Assembly (NCBI RefSeq): GCF_014642875.1
Contig: NZ_BMJC01000003.1
Location: 310,001-374,000, forward strand
Origin: Puia dinghuensis
GTDB taxonomy: Bacteria > Bacteroidota > Bacteroidia > Chitinophagales > Chitinophagaceae
Length of the DNA: 64,000 nucleotides
Direction: 5' to 3'
Positions 8,130 to 17,046 of the stretch are shown here, piece after piece. Position numbers and translations under genes: made by a program. The notes beneath the pieces are model-generated. The model made no database searches. It saw only the letters and a list, made by a program, of their open reading frames with translations, and was not told where the DNA came from. Within the stretch, counting starts at the first letter, position 1; each line of letters begins with the position of its first letter.

Positions 8130-8765
8130 TCACAAATGTAAGGCGAGGAAAAGTGGGACCAGCCAATCCCCGATCAAAAAGGCAAGAACAAAGGAAAGGG
8201 CCGTTGCGAGAATGACGACGCGGTTCCTTTTCGATTGGCGGGTAAACAACCGGACTATGCCATAACAAATGAGGAGAACGCCGAAATACAGGATCAAAAT
8301 TATCTTGAGATCGATGGTGGGGGCGTAACTAAGCTGTAAGCCGAAAAGGATGCTGCCGGCAACCCCGGCGATAGGGATGGCCAGGAGGCTTCCGATGACC
8401 GTCCTCGTCCCGATGCTGCGGTCTTGCTTCTCCACCGCCGTCTGGGCCAGGGTCTGGTCGACGATGCCTCTTACTTCCTCGGGTGACAGCACGGTGGAAG
8501 ACATCTTTTTTTGGATCAATTCGTCGTCGAATTCCTTATGGCTCATCATTGCCGTCATCGAGGCGATGCGGGTCGCTTCCGCTACGCGGTTGTCCTCTTC
8601 CTTGACACGGGCCAGCACCTGTTCGGCTCCGCCTCTTTCCCCGATGACATGGATTACCGCCTCCTGTGCTTCCGGGCTATAGTCAAACTTTTGGATGTAA
8701 ATACCGTAGAGCTCGAAGTCGCTCAGGGCTTCGTACCGAAGGATAAAATCTTGTTTGGTCAGCAT
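8130..8765 (-). CDS. Membrane protein with helical N-terminal domain, unknown function
   Basis: 211 residues from the ATG at 8765; an alternative start at 8801 lies inside the upstream terminator. The first ~110 residues are soluble and helical, with FILRYEALSDFELYGIYIQ and YSPEAQEAVIHVIGERGG, a pattern I recognise as recurring in Bacteroidota hypothetical proteins (not verified). Three membrane helices follow (TVIGSLLAIPIAGVAGSILF, IILILYFGVLLICYGIV, VVILATALSFVLAFLIGDWL). No catalytic motif is visible. It is just upstream of the dehydrogenase on the same strand. Confidence 0.7.
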   Translation of the reverse strand: MLTKQDFILRYEALSDFELYGIYIQKFDYSPEAQEAVIHVIGERGGAEQVLARVKEEDNRVAEATRIASMTAMMSHKEFDDELIQKKMSSTVLSPEEVRGIVDQTLAQTAVEKQDRSIGTRTVIGSLLAIPIAGVAGSILFGLQLSYAPTIDLKIILILYFGVLLICYGIVRLFTRQSKRNRVVILATALSFVLAFLIGDWLVPLFLALHL

Positions 8766-8780
8766 AGTTCGGCAAAATAG

Positions 8781-8818
8781 AAAAAGGCCGTCTAATATCA
8801 AAAGTAGACGGCCTTTTT
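8781..8818 (-). terminator. Rho-independent terminator after the second receptor gene
   Basis: AAAAAGGCCGTCTA (8781-8794) and TAGACGGCCTTTTT (8805-8818) are perfectly complementary around a 10-base loop. Read on the minus strand the hairpin ends in a T run and lies just after the stop of the receptor gene at 8837. It is symmetrical and could work in both directions. Confidence 0.85.
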
Positions 8819-8836
8819 TTAATAGAAAAGAGTATG

Positions 8837-11512
8837 TTATTGCCCCATGCTGGAACCGGCGTCACCCATGCCACCGCCGTTCATGCTCTTGCGTTTGAAG
8901 ATGTTGAGGTCCATCTTCCCGAAGCGATAGGCGAATACGACGCGGAAGAGCTGCGGGTCCTTCAGGCGATTGTATTCCTGGGAGAAGAACTGGCTGCTGC
9001 TATATTGGTCGGACCAGCGGTTGCGGAAGATATCGGTCATGCTGGCCGTAATAGAAGCGGCATTCTGTTTCAGGAAACTGTATTTCACCGCCAGATCGAA
9101 ACCATAGTACGGTTTGATATAGCCCTGCGAAGAGCTTTGGGTGACGGAGCCGGGAGGACCGAACTGGTTGTTGTTGAGGTTCACCGGCAGGTTGGTCTTG
9201 CCCTGGTAGATGGCCGTCAGTTGGACGGTGAAATTCTTCGGCAGCTTGAAGTTACTGTTGAATTTTCCAAACCATGTCCACAGCGCGGGCTGGGAGGGCT
9301 GATTCAGGTTGTTGGTATTGATATGCGAGTTGTACACGTTGACGTTGAGCGTCACATCCCACCATTTAGTGATGTTGTCCGTCGAGGTGATCTCACCGCC
9401 CACCGTATAGGCATTGCTGGCGTTCTCATAGGTATTGATGAGAATGGGCTTGCCAATGGGGTTGGTGCCGCTGTCCTGGTAGCGGGTGATGAGGTTGGAC
9501 GTGTATTTATAGTACGCCGAGACGAGCAGGGTGTTGTTGTGCGGGAAGGTCTTCATATACGACAATTCGGTGTTGTACGTAAACTCCGGCACCAGATTGG
9601 GATTACCGCGGGTGATGTTGAGCGTATCCGAATAATCCGTGAACGGAATCAGCTGGAAGAAGCCCGGGCGGTTGATCTTCCGCGTTGAACTAACCTGCAG
9701 TTCCTGGTTGTGCTTCAGTTTGTAGCTCAGGAACACAGACGGGAAGAGCGCGGTGGGATAGGAGTTCTCGAAATGCTGTTTGGGGGTATTGAGCAGATCG
9801 CCGGTGTATTTGGAGCTCTCACCCCGAAGTCCAAGGGCATAACCAAAGTTGCCGATGGCGCTGGTGAAGTTGACGTATGCAGCATAGACAGTGTTGGTGC
9901 TGGTATAGTCGCTGGTGCCGTATGGATTGAGGGTACTGTTCCCCTTGTCGTCGACGGTATAGGTGTTGTTGTCGTTTTGTAGCTTCTGGATGCTGGTGCG
10001 CAGACCGGCTTCGAGCTTTGTCTTCTCCCCAAGAGGATTGACGTAGTCGGTCTGGATGGTCCAGAAGCGGGGAGCCGCCGTACCAGTCTGCTTCTGCAGG
10101 GTGGAATAGGCGACAGCGCTGCCGGGCTGGCCCTGAAAGTAGTTGGTCGTATAGTAAGAGGTAAGCGAAGAGTTGACATCGAAGAAGGATGCGTCCGCCG
10201 TCCATTCTTCTCCTTTCTTGTCCCAGGTATGTTTCATCCCCAGCTGAGCACCGTTGACATGGAATTCGCGATCGTTGTTCGTTGACCGGATCGAGTAAAT
10301 GGTGGAGTCGCGAGCATTAGTTAAGATGTCCGTCCGGATATTCGAGATATCGGTCGGCTTGAAAGCACCGTCGACGCGGATATAAGAACCCGAGACCGTG
10401 GTCTTGTTGGTGATGAACCAGTCCATTCCCGCCTGCCCGAACATGAAATGGCCCTTGCCGCGTTGCAGGTCCTGCTGGAGGAGATGGGTCGTCGTGTCGG
10501 AAAGATAGGTATAGCGATCAGTGCTGCCAGTGGTCTTTGGGTTCATGGCGTTGTACATCCCGTTGAGCGTGAAGTTGACTTTGTTCTGCCGAAGGCTTAA
10601 CCCGACGAGGGCGTTGGGCTGGCCATGGGAGTCTATACCCGTGGAGATGCTGCCGTTGTAGCCTTGCTTCCGGTTCTTCTTAAGGACGATGTTGATGATA
10701 CCCGCTCCCCCGCCGGAGGCATCATACTTGGCGGAAGGATTGGTCATCACCTCCACGCTTTCGATGGCGTCCGCCGGTATCTCATCGAGGGTAAGCGTCG
10801 TAGGACGGCCATCGATGAAGATGGTGGGTGTCGAGCCGCGAAGGGTAACGTTGCCATCGATGTCGACATTGACGGAAGGAACATTGCGCATTACGTCTAC
10901 GCCTGTCCCACCCGCACTGACGATATTCTGCGCAACGTTGAAGACCTTTTTATCGAGCTCCAGTTTCATCGGCGGGGTCTTGCCGGTAACGGTTGCCGTT
11001 GCCAGTTCGGCGACGGCGGTAGCCAGCTTGACGGAGCCGAGATCCTTTTCGAAGGAAGGCATGGCGCCGAAGGGGTTACTATTCGCCTGTCCTGCGGGGG
11101 CAGGCGTCGACTGAGCAGAAGCAGGAATGATGGTGAAGCTCACGTCCTGGGTCTTATAGCCAGTGGCGGAGAGCCGTACTACCAGGGGCTGGACGATCGG
11201 CAGATCTTCGAAGTTGAATTCGCCGTTGGATTTGGTATCCATACCCTTTATAAGCACGAGTTTTTTCTTTTTTGTAGCAGCATCGGTCACCGACTTCAAC
11301 ACGATGGCGGTGGCTGCGATGGGTTGACCGGTAGAATCGGTCACTTTTCCATAGGCCCGACCGATGGATGGAGGGGCTCCACCCGGACCACCCGGGCGGC
11401 CGCCCGGAGCACCGGGTTTTGCACCAGGAGCGCCTTGACCGGCGGCCTGCTGCGCCATCGCAAAGTCTGCGAAGAGGAAAGAAAAGATAAGGATAGCAAC
11501 TAATTTTCTCAC
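8837..11512 (-). CDS. TonB-dependent receptor with Gly/Pro-rich N-terminal spacer
   Basis: 891 residues if translation starts at GTG 11512; the frame also offers a TTG at 11533, which overlaps a TATTTTTG -7-like box (11531-11538, minus strand). GTG puts MRKLVAILIFSFLFADFAMAQ at the N-terminus as a clean signal peptide. Residues about 22-50 are a Gly/Pro/Ala-rich spacer (PGAKPGAPGGRPGGPGGAPP), then a carboxypeptidase-regulatory-like domain, a plug (GVDVMRNVPSVNVDIDGNVTLRGSTPTIFIDGRPT, shown in two parts in the protein) and a long barrel. The C-terminal tail is rich in Gly, Met and Ser (MNGGGMGDAGSSMGQ). No SusD partner is present. Cargo unknown. Confidence 0.85.
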   Translation of the reverse strand: MRKLVAILIFSFLFADFAMAQQAAGQGAPGAKPGAPGGRPGGPGGAPPSIGRAYGKVTDSTGQPIAATAIVLKSVTDAATKKKKLVLIKGMDTKSNGEFNFEDLPIVQPLVVRLSATGYKTQDVSFTIIPASAQSTPAPAGQANSNPFGAMPSFEKDLGSVKLATAVAELATATVTGKTPPMKLELDKKVFNVAQNIVSAGGTGVDVMRNVPSVNVDIDGNVTLRGSTPTIFIDGRPTTLTLDEIPADAIESVEVMTNPSAKYDASGGGAGIINIVLKKNRKQGYNGSISTGIDSHGQPNALVGLSLRQNKVNFTLNGMYNAMNPKTTGSTDRYTYLSDTTTHLLQQDLQRGKGHFMFGQAGMDWFITNKTTVSGSYIRVDGAFKPTDISNIRTDILTNARDSTIYSIRSTNNDREFHVNGAQLGMKHTWDKKGEEWTADASFFDVNSSLTSYYTTNYFQGQPGSAVAYSTLQKQTGTAAPRFWTIQTDYVNPLGEKTKLEAGLRTSIQKLQNDNNTYTVDDKGNSTLNPYGTSDYTSTNTVYAAYVNFTSAIGNFGYALGLRGESSKYTGDLLNTPKQHFENSYPTALFPSVFLSYKLKHNQELQVSSTRKINRPGFFQLIPFTDYSDTLNITRGNPNLVPEFTYNTELSYMKTFPHNNTLLVSAYYKYTSNLITRYQDSGTNPIGKPILINTYENASNAYTVGGEITSTDNITKWWDVTLNVNVYNSHINTNNLNQPSQPALWTWFGKFNSNFKLPKNFTVQLTAIYQGKTNLPVNLNNNQFGPPGSVTQSSSQGYIKPYYGFDLAVKYSFLKQNAASITASMTDIFRNRWSDQYSSSQFFSQEYNRLKDPQLFRVVFAYRFGKMDLNIFKRKSMNGGGMGDAGSSMGQ

Positions 11513-11662
11513 AATGGTAATTTTAGAATACAAAAATAAATTCGGGATTTAATTCTGTCGAGGGCAAAACTGCAAGCGGAGGAAAAAACGCGGTAAACGG
11601 CATAAATCTGTCGGCAAACGAAAAAGGCTCCCGCGGCCATGGAAGAGGGCTTTGGCGAGTGT

Positions 11663-11695
11663 TTTGCAGCGCGAACAAAAACTCTTTTATATTTG
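11663..11695 (+). promoter_or_regulatory. Bacteroidota-type promoter for the GH13 gene
   Basis: TTTG at 11663-11666 and TATATTTG at 11688-11695 are separated by 21 bases and match the -33/-7 pattern TTTG-N19-21-TAnnTTTG. The predicted transcription start lies about 30 bases before the ATG at 11732. Confidence 0.7.
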
Positions 11696-11731
11696 TAACA
11701 AATTGAAAGATACCCCGACAAATAGCCCTTT

Positions 11732-13429
11732 ATGAAAAGATTGCTGCCGTCAATTACAATATTACTCACCTTTTTGTTTTGCATGAAGAGAAGTTATGGG
11801 CAGTGGTGGAAAGAAGCAATTGTTTACCAGATTTATCCCCGGAGTTTTAAAGACAGCGATGGTGATGGCATCGGCGATCTGAAAGGCATCATCTCCCGGC
11901 TTGATTATATCAAGAGTCTTGGGGTTACGGTGGTGTGGCTTAACCCGATCTATAGCAGTCCAAACGACGATAATGGCTATGATGTGAGCGATTACCGGAA
12001 TATTATGAAGGAATTTGGTACGATGGCTGATTTCGATGCGCTGCTGAAGGGGCTGCACGCGAGGGGGATCAAGCTGGTGATGGACCTCGTTGTCAATCAT
12101 AGCAGTGATGAACACGAGTGGTTCAGGCAGAGCCGGTCGTCACGGACGAATCCTTACCGGAATTATTATCACTGGTGGAATGCCGAAAGCGGCAAGCCGC
12201 CTTACCGGTATAGCCTTTTCGATGTCAACCATGACGCATGGCGATATGATTCGCTGACCAATGCTTATTATCTCCATTATTTTTCGCGCAAGCAACCCGA
12301 TCTCAACTGGGAGGATCCTGCGGTGCGCCGGGAAGTGTTCGATATTATGCGATTTTGGGCAGATAAGGGGATCGATGGATTCAGGCTGGATGCCTTCCAG
12401 TTTGTAGCGAAGGATACGACATGGCCTGTCTGGCCGCAAGGCTGGGAGGAGCATTTCATGAAATATTATGCGATGGGCCCGCATCTCCACGATTATTTGC
12501 GGGAGATGAACCAGGAGGTGTTGAGCCGCTACCCGGTGATGAGTGTTGCGGAGGGGGCGGGCAATTCCTTTGACGACGCACATAATCTTGTGGATGAAGA
12601 TCGGAAAGAGCTGAATATGGCATACGCATTTGATGCAGTGGATATCGCGACGTCGGAGGGTTATAGCCTGGTGCATTTGAAAGAAGTGTTCACGCGGTGG
12701 GACAGCGCCTTTGCAGAGAAGGGATGGTTGGCGATCTTTTTGGCGAATCATGACCAGGCACGACTGGTGAGCCGGTTTGGGAACGACCGACCCACTTTTC
12801 GCGCGGTCTCATCGAAGATGCTGTCTACCTTTCTGCTGACGATGCGGGGCACGCCGTTCTATTACAACGGGGATGAGCTGGGGATGAGCAATCCGGGGTT
12901 TACAAAGATCAGTGATTACCGGGATGTAGCTACGTTGAATGAGTACCGGCATTTGCAGAATACCGGCGGGGATGTGGCGGCTTATCTTAAAGAGATCGGC
13001 TTTAGCAGCCGCGACAATTCGCGGACGCCGATGCAATGGGATGCGGGTGTGCATGCAGGTTTTACGCGGGTGAAGCCGTGGATCGGGCTGAATCCGAATT
13101 ATTCGGCGGTGAATGTTGCGGCGGAAGAACGGGATGCAAACAGCTGCCTGAATTATTTCCGGCGGCTGGTGCGACTGCGGAAGGATAACCCGGTGCTGGT
13201 ATATGGGAAGTATACGCTGCTGGACAAAGACAACCCGGATGTATATGCGTATACCCGGGAGTGGAAGGGGATGAAGTGGTTGGTGGTGTTGAATTTCAGT
13301 TCGCGTGCAGTGCCGTTGCCGGCGGATGTTTCGACGGCGGGTGCGAAGTTGATCATCGATAATTATGCGGCGCCTGGCAAGCCCGGAGAGCTGAGGGCGT
13401 ATGAGGCAGGGGTTTATGCGTTGCAGTGA
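11732..13429 (+). CDS. Secreted GH13 alpha-glucosidase / oligo-glucosidase
   Basis: 565 residues with an N-terminal signal peptide. The GH13 TIM barrel starts at WWKEAIVYQIYPRSF. The calcium loop is DSDGDGIGDLKG (41-52), and DLVVNH is at 118-123. The nucleophile is D220 in GFRLDAF, the acid/base is E274 in SVAEGAG and the transition-state stabiliser is D341 in ANHDQ. The C-terminal beta domain follows. The length and motifs match oligo-1,6-glucosidase, alpha-glucosidase or trehalulose-synthase-like enzymes that hydrolyse alpha-glucosidic bonds in short oligosaccharides. The signal peptide puts it in the periplasm or on the surface, where it would feed glucose uptake. It has its own promoter and is not linked to a SusCD pair. 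The precise specificity is open. Confidence 0.9.
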   Translation: MKRLLPSITILLTFLFCMKRSYGQWWKEAIVYQIYPRSFKDSDGDGIGDLKGIISRLDYIKSLGVTVVWLNPIYSSPNDDNGYDVSDYRNIMKEFGTMADFDALLKGLHARGIKLVMDLVVNHSSDEHEWFRQSRSSRTNPYRNYYHWWNAESGKPPYRYSLFDVNHDAWRYDSLTNAYYLHYFSRKQPDLNWEDPAVRREVFDIMRFWADKGIDGFRLDAFQFVAKDTTWPVWPQGWEEHFMKYYAMGPHLHDYLREMNQEVLSRYPVMSVAEGAGNSFDDAHNLVDEDRKELNMAYAFDAVDIATSEGYSLVHLKEVFTRWDSAFAEKGWLAIFLANHDQARLVSRFGNDRPTFRAVSSKMLSTFLLTMRGTPFYYNGDELGMSNPGFTKISDYRDVATLNEYRHLQNTGGDVAAYLKEIGFSSRDNSRTPMQWDAGVHAGFTRVKPWIGLNPNYSAVNVAAEERDANSCLNYFRRLVRLRKDNPVLVYGKYTLLDKDNPDVYAYTREWKGMKWLVVLNFSSRAVPLPADVSTAGAKLIIDNYAAPGKPGELRAYEAGVYALQ

Positions 13430-13441
13430 GGGGCGCCCAAT

Positions 13442-13990
13442 TTATTTTACTCCTTTATTTGAATCCCAGTTGCCGGCAAGTTTGCGGATGTACAAGATCT
13501 GGCCGGTGTGATAGGCTGTGTGGGTGTTGATGTGGTCGAGGGTCGAATACCATTTCCTCAGTTTTGCTTCATCGGCCGTTGCAATGGCCTTTTCCCAATC
13601 TGCCATCACCTGGTTGAGTTGCTGGACGGTGGTAGTCCAGGACGCCTCTGTAAAGGTGGTAAAGGTCTCGTTGTTGTTGCCGCTGAAAGGCAGTTGTTTC
13701 CGGTTGTAGAAGCTGTCGAGCGACGCGCGGTTCCAGAAATAGATATGATAGGCGAGCTCGCCGACAGAGTGGCAGGAATCGCAGGGCTTCCACATGGCTT
13801 GTTGGGCAGTGAGTCCTTCGAGAGCCTGTTTGACGGGGACATACCAGTCTTGTTTGTTCCAGGTGTTGTCAAACTGTTCGAGCAGGATAGAGCGGAGGGT
13901 CGGGCTTTTTTGCTGCGGCTGTTGCGCGGCAGCGGGGGCGGCAGTTGCGAGGATGGCGATGCCCAGGATGGGGATGAGGTGTTTACGCAT
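13442..13990 (-). CDS. Secreted DinB-like four-helix protein
   Basis: 182 residues with a signal peptide (MRKHLIPILGIAILATAAPAAAQ). The mature part has the DinB-superfamily pattern: LLEQFDNTW..., a first histidine in SVGELAYHIYFWN and a final pair in HINTHTAYHTGQILYIRKL, which form a metal site in this four-helix bundle fold. Cytoplasmic relatives include thiol-transferases and DNA-damage-induced proteins. Here the signal peptide indicates export, and the function is unknown. It converges with the GH13 gene with a 12-base gap. Confidence 0.8.
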   Translation of the reverse strand: MRKHLIPILGIAILATAAPAAAQQPQQKSPTLRSILLEQFDNTWNKQDWYVPVKQALEGLTAQQAMWKPCDSCHSVGELAYHIYFWNRASLDSFYNRKQLPFSGNNNETFTTFTEASWTTTVQQLNQVMADWEKAIATADEAKLRKWYSTLDHINTHTAYHTGQILYIRKLAGNWDSNKGVK

Positions 13991-14077
13991 GGCTTAGCTT
14001 TGATTTGGGGTCAAATATAGGTTATCGGGAAATTGGGGAAAAATAAGTATATTTATTAATATATAAACCCCACAATC

Positions 14078-14491
14078 ATGAACTGGAAACTCATTTTTCA
14101 ACTGTCTTTATTCGGGCTGGCGATGGCGATTGCCACCGTATTTTGGATACCTTCCAACACAGAGCCCTATTTCTGGCTGGTGATCTTTATCGTTTGCGCC
14201 TATATCATTGCAAAGCAGGTGAGTAGCAGACACTTCCTCCATGGCTTCTTTACGAGCCTTGTGAATTGCGTCTGGGTTACAGGCTTCCATGTTATTTTCT
14301 TCAAGACCTACCTGGCCGGCCATCCCCAGGAAATCCAAATGATGGACAAGATGCATATACACGGACATACGCGACTATTAATGTTGCTGATGGGGCCGGT
14401 GGCGGGAGTCGTTTTCGGCCTGGTGCTGGGGCTCTTCGCCTGGATCGCCAGTAAACTGGTGCGGAAAAGCAGCGGAGCGGGGATTGCGTAG
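14078..14491 (+). CDS. Small integral membrane protein, unknown function
   Basis: 137 residues with about four membrane helices (IFQLSLFGLAMAIATVFWI, YFWLVIFIVCAYIIAKQV, GFFTSLVNCVWVTGFHVIFF, LLMLLMGPVAGVVFGLVLG). A loop rich in Met and His (MMDKMHIHGHTRLL) joins the last two. No family is recognised with confidence. It is 146 bases upstream of the first FtsX-type permease on the same strand; that gap shows no clear promoter. Confidence 0.65.
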   Translation: MNWKLIFQLSLFGLAMAIATVFWIPSNTEPYFWLVIFIVCAYIIAKQVSSRHFLHGFFTSLVNCVWVTGFHVIFFKTYLAGHPQEIQMMDKMHIHGHTRLLMLLMGPVAGVVFGLVLGLFAWIASKLVRKSSGAGIA

Positions 14492-14637
14492 ATGAGCCAA
14501 GGTGTATGGTTTGCGTACGGCTGGTTGTATCGCAACCGGACAGTTGGCCATGCGACGGCGCCATAAGAAAATGGTTATCACGCGATGATGAAGATGGCAT
14601 TTTCTTCGCTGCCTTTGGGGAAATACCCTCCCCCGCT

Positions 14638-17016
14638 ATGTTATCCCAATCACTCAAGACTGCCTGGCGCCAGCTGGCCAGGAACAAGGCCTTTTCCCTT
14701 ATCAATATTCTCGGACTGGCGCTGGGCATGGCGTGCAGCCTGCTTATCTTTTTGTGGGTGAAGGACGAAAGCAGCGTCGACACCTTTAATACGAAAGCGA
14801 CCATCTACGACGTATATGAGCGCGTATTCTCGGAAGGTAAAGTGGAAGCCGGTCCGAATACGCCGGGCCCGCTGGCGGAAGAGTTGAAACGCAAAATACC
14901 GGAAATAAAATTTGCCAGCGGGTATGTGAACCGGGGGGAAGAAACGGTTCTCAGCGTAGGCGACAAGCGCATCGCCCTGAATGGCTGTCATGCAGACAGC
15001 GATTTCTTTAAACTATTCAGCTATCCGCTGCTGGCAGGCAGTGCGGCGTCAGCACTGCTGGGGCCAGCGGACATAGCAGTTTCCCGCAAGACGGCGGAAC
15101 TCTTCTTTGGTAGCGCCGCGGCGGCTTATGGGCAGACGATCCGCCTCAATAATTCCAAGGATTTCAAGATCACTGCTGTTTTTGAGAACGTCCCGGCCAA
15201 TGCCTCCCAGCATTTTGAGTTTGTGGCCAACTGGGCGGACGTATTGCAGAACATAAGCTGGTTGAAGGAATGGATCTATCGTACCCCGTATACCTACATC
15301 CAACTACGGCCCGGTGCCGACGCGAAGCGGGTCGAAGCCAAGATAAAGGACTTCATCACTCCTTACATCCGAACGGGTGACGGGCAAGGATACCGGCTGG
15401 AGCTGGGGTTGCAACGCTTTGATGAGATGTACCTGAATGGGGTGTTCAGGAATGGCGCACCGGATGGGGGACGCAGTGATTACGTACGGTTGTTCAGCCT
15501 TGTCGCCATCTTTATCCTGCTGATCGCTTGTATCAATTTCATGAACCTGGCCACGGCCCGGGGTATAAAACGCGCCAAAGAAGTGGGGATCCGCAAAACC
15601 ATCGGCGCGAGGCGCGTGCGGCTTATCGGCCAGTTCATCGGAGAAGCGATGCTGCTGACCTTTATTGCGGTCGTGATAGCGCTGGGGCTGGTGGCGCTGC
15701 TGCTGCCCGCCTTCAATCAACTATCGGGAAAACAGATCGTATTGCCCATCGCATCGCCTTTTTTCTGGCTGGCTATTGTGGGGTTGATGGTGGTTACTGG
15801 TTTTGTGGCCGGCAGCTATCCTGCTTTATTCCTCTCGTCGCTGAATCCGGTGAAGGTATTGAAGGGAGCCCTGCGATTTGGACCCGGCGCTTTGCTAATG
15901 AGAAAAGGGCTGGTGGTTTTCCAGTTCGTGCTGTCCATCGTCATGATCACCGGAACGATCGTTATCGCGCAGCAGATGCGATATGTGCAGACAAAAAACC
16001 TGGGGTTCGACCGGGAGAACCTTGTCTATATTCCGTTTCAGGGAGACTTGGGGAATAAGTTCCAACTGTTCAGACAGCAGCTGGTGGGCATGCCGGGAAT
16101 AAAGGGCGTCACCATGAATACCAACGCCCCTTCCAGGATCAGTACGCACGTATACAACATGGACTGGGAAGGTAAGAGACCCGATGAACGGGTAGTAGCG
16201 ATCCACAACGGGGTAGGTTATGACTATCTGGATATGATGAACATCAAAGTCATCCGGGGCCGCGGGTTTAGCCGGGATTTTCCCGCCGACACCGCCAAAA
16301 CGCATTTCCTCATCAATGAAACCCTGCTGAAAATCACCGATTGGAAGAACCCAATCGGCAAAAGGATGAGTTTCTTTGACTTTCAGGGTACCGTCATCGG
16401 GGTTGTAAAGGATTTTCATTTAAAATCGCTGCGTGACCCCATCGAGCCGCTTGTTCTGTACTTTGGAGAAAAGGAAGGATGGGGTGGGGTTCTTGTCAAA
16501 ACAAAATCAGGTGAGACGCGGCAGGCCCTTGCCAGCATGGAGAGCGTGTTCAAACAGGCGGAGCCTCAATTCCCGTTCAGGTATTTTTTTAGTGATGAGC
16601 AATATCAGCAACTGTACAACGGTGAGGCGACCGTGAGTAAGTTGTCCAATGGGTTTTCAGTGCTGGCCATTTTTATTTCCTGCCTCGGGCTGTTGGGCCT
16701 TACCCTCTTCACCGCCGAACAGCGCAGAAAGGAGATCGGGGTGCGGAAGGTGATCGGCGCCAGCGTCGGCAATATCGTAACGATGCTTTCGAAGGATATA
16801 GTGCAGCTGGTGCTGTTGTCGGCGGTGATCGCCACACCCGTAGCATGGCTGGCGATGCATCAGTGGCTGCAAAATTTCGCCTATCGGATCACCATTGCAT
16901 GGTGGATATTTTTTGTGGCGGGCGTGCTGGCGCTGCTGATCGCGCTGGCGACGATCGGTTATCAGGCGCTGAAGGCGGCGCTGGCCAATCCGGTGAGGGC
17001 GTTAAGGAGCGAATGA
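14638..17016 (+). CDS. ABC transporter permease, FtsX/MacB type (first copy)
   Basis: 792 residues from the ATG at 14638, chosen because it begins LSQSLKTAWRQLARNKAFSLINILGLALGMACSLLIFL in pieces typical of these permeases; the frame start at 14506 adds an unlikely tail. Order: N-terminal membrane helix, periplasmic MacB-type domain (about 45-280), FtsX three-helix core with ATARGIKRAKEVGIRKTIGA, a second periplasmic domain, and a second FtsX core ending with RRKEIGVRKVIGAS and ALANPVRALRSE. It is a double-FtsX protein of the family that acts with LolD/MacB-type ATPases, but no ATPase gene is nearby. It lies beside the GH20 gene and the second copy at 19085. Confidence 0.9.
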   Translation: MLSQSLKTAWRQLARNKAFSLINILGLALGMACSLLIFLWVKDESSVDTFNTKATIYDVYERVFSEGKVEAGPNTPGPLAEELKRKIPEIKFASGYVNRGEETVLSVGDKRIALNGCHADSDFFKLFSYPLLAGSAASALLGPADIAVSRKTAELFFGSAAAAYGQTIRLNNSKDFKITAVFENVPANASQHFEFVANWADVLQNISWLKEWIYRTPYTYIQLRPGADAKRVEAKIKDFITPYIRTGDGQGYRLELGLQRFDEMYLNGVFRNGAPDGGRSDYVRLFSLVAIFILLIACINFMNLATARGIKRAKEVGIRKTIGARRVRLIGQFIGEAMLLTFIAVVIALGLVALLLPAFNQLSGKQIVLPIASPFFWLAIVGLMVVTGFVAGSYPALFLSSLNPVKVLKGALRFGPGALLMRKGLVVFQFVLSIVMITGTIVIAQQMRYVQTKNLGFDRENLVYIPFQGDLGNKFQLFRQQLVGMPGIKGVTMNTNAPSRISTHVYNMDWEGKRPDERVVAIHNGVGYDYLDMMNIKVIRGRGFSRDFPADTAKTHFLINETLLKITDWKNPIGKRMSFFDFQGTVIGVVKDFHLKSLRDPIEPLVLYFGEKEGWGGVLVKTKSGETRQALASMESVFKQAEPQFPFRYFFSDEQYQQLYNGEATVSKLSNGFSVLAIFISCLGLLGLTLFTAEQRRKEIGVRKVIGASVGNIVTMLSKDIVQLVLLSAVIATPVAWLAMHQWLQNFAYRITIAWWIFFVAGVLALLIALATIGYQALKAALANPVRALRSE

Positions 17017-17046
17017 GCCGCTCAGCGGGCCGGATGGGGCCGGGGC

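Noticed and set aside
14523-14537. Short hairpin GGTTG-TATCG-CAACC before the first FtsX-type permease
   Set aside because: The stem is only five bases and no T run or conserved context is present, so I do not call it a terminator or regulator site.
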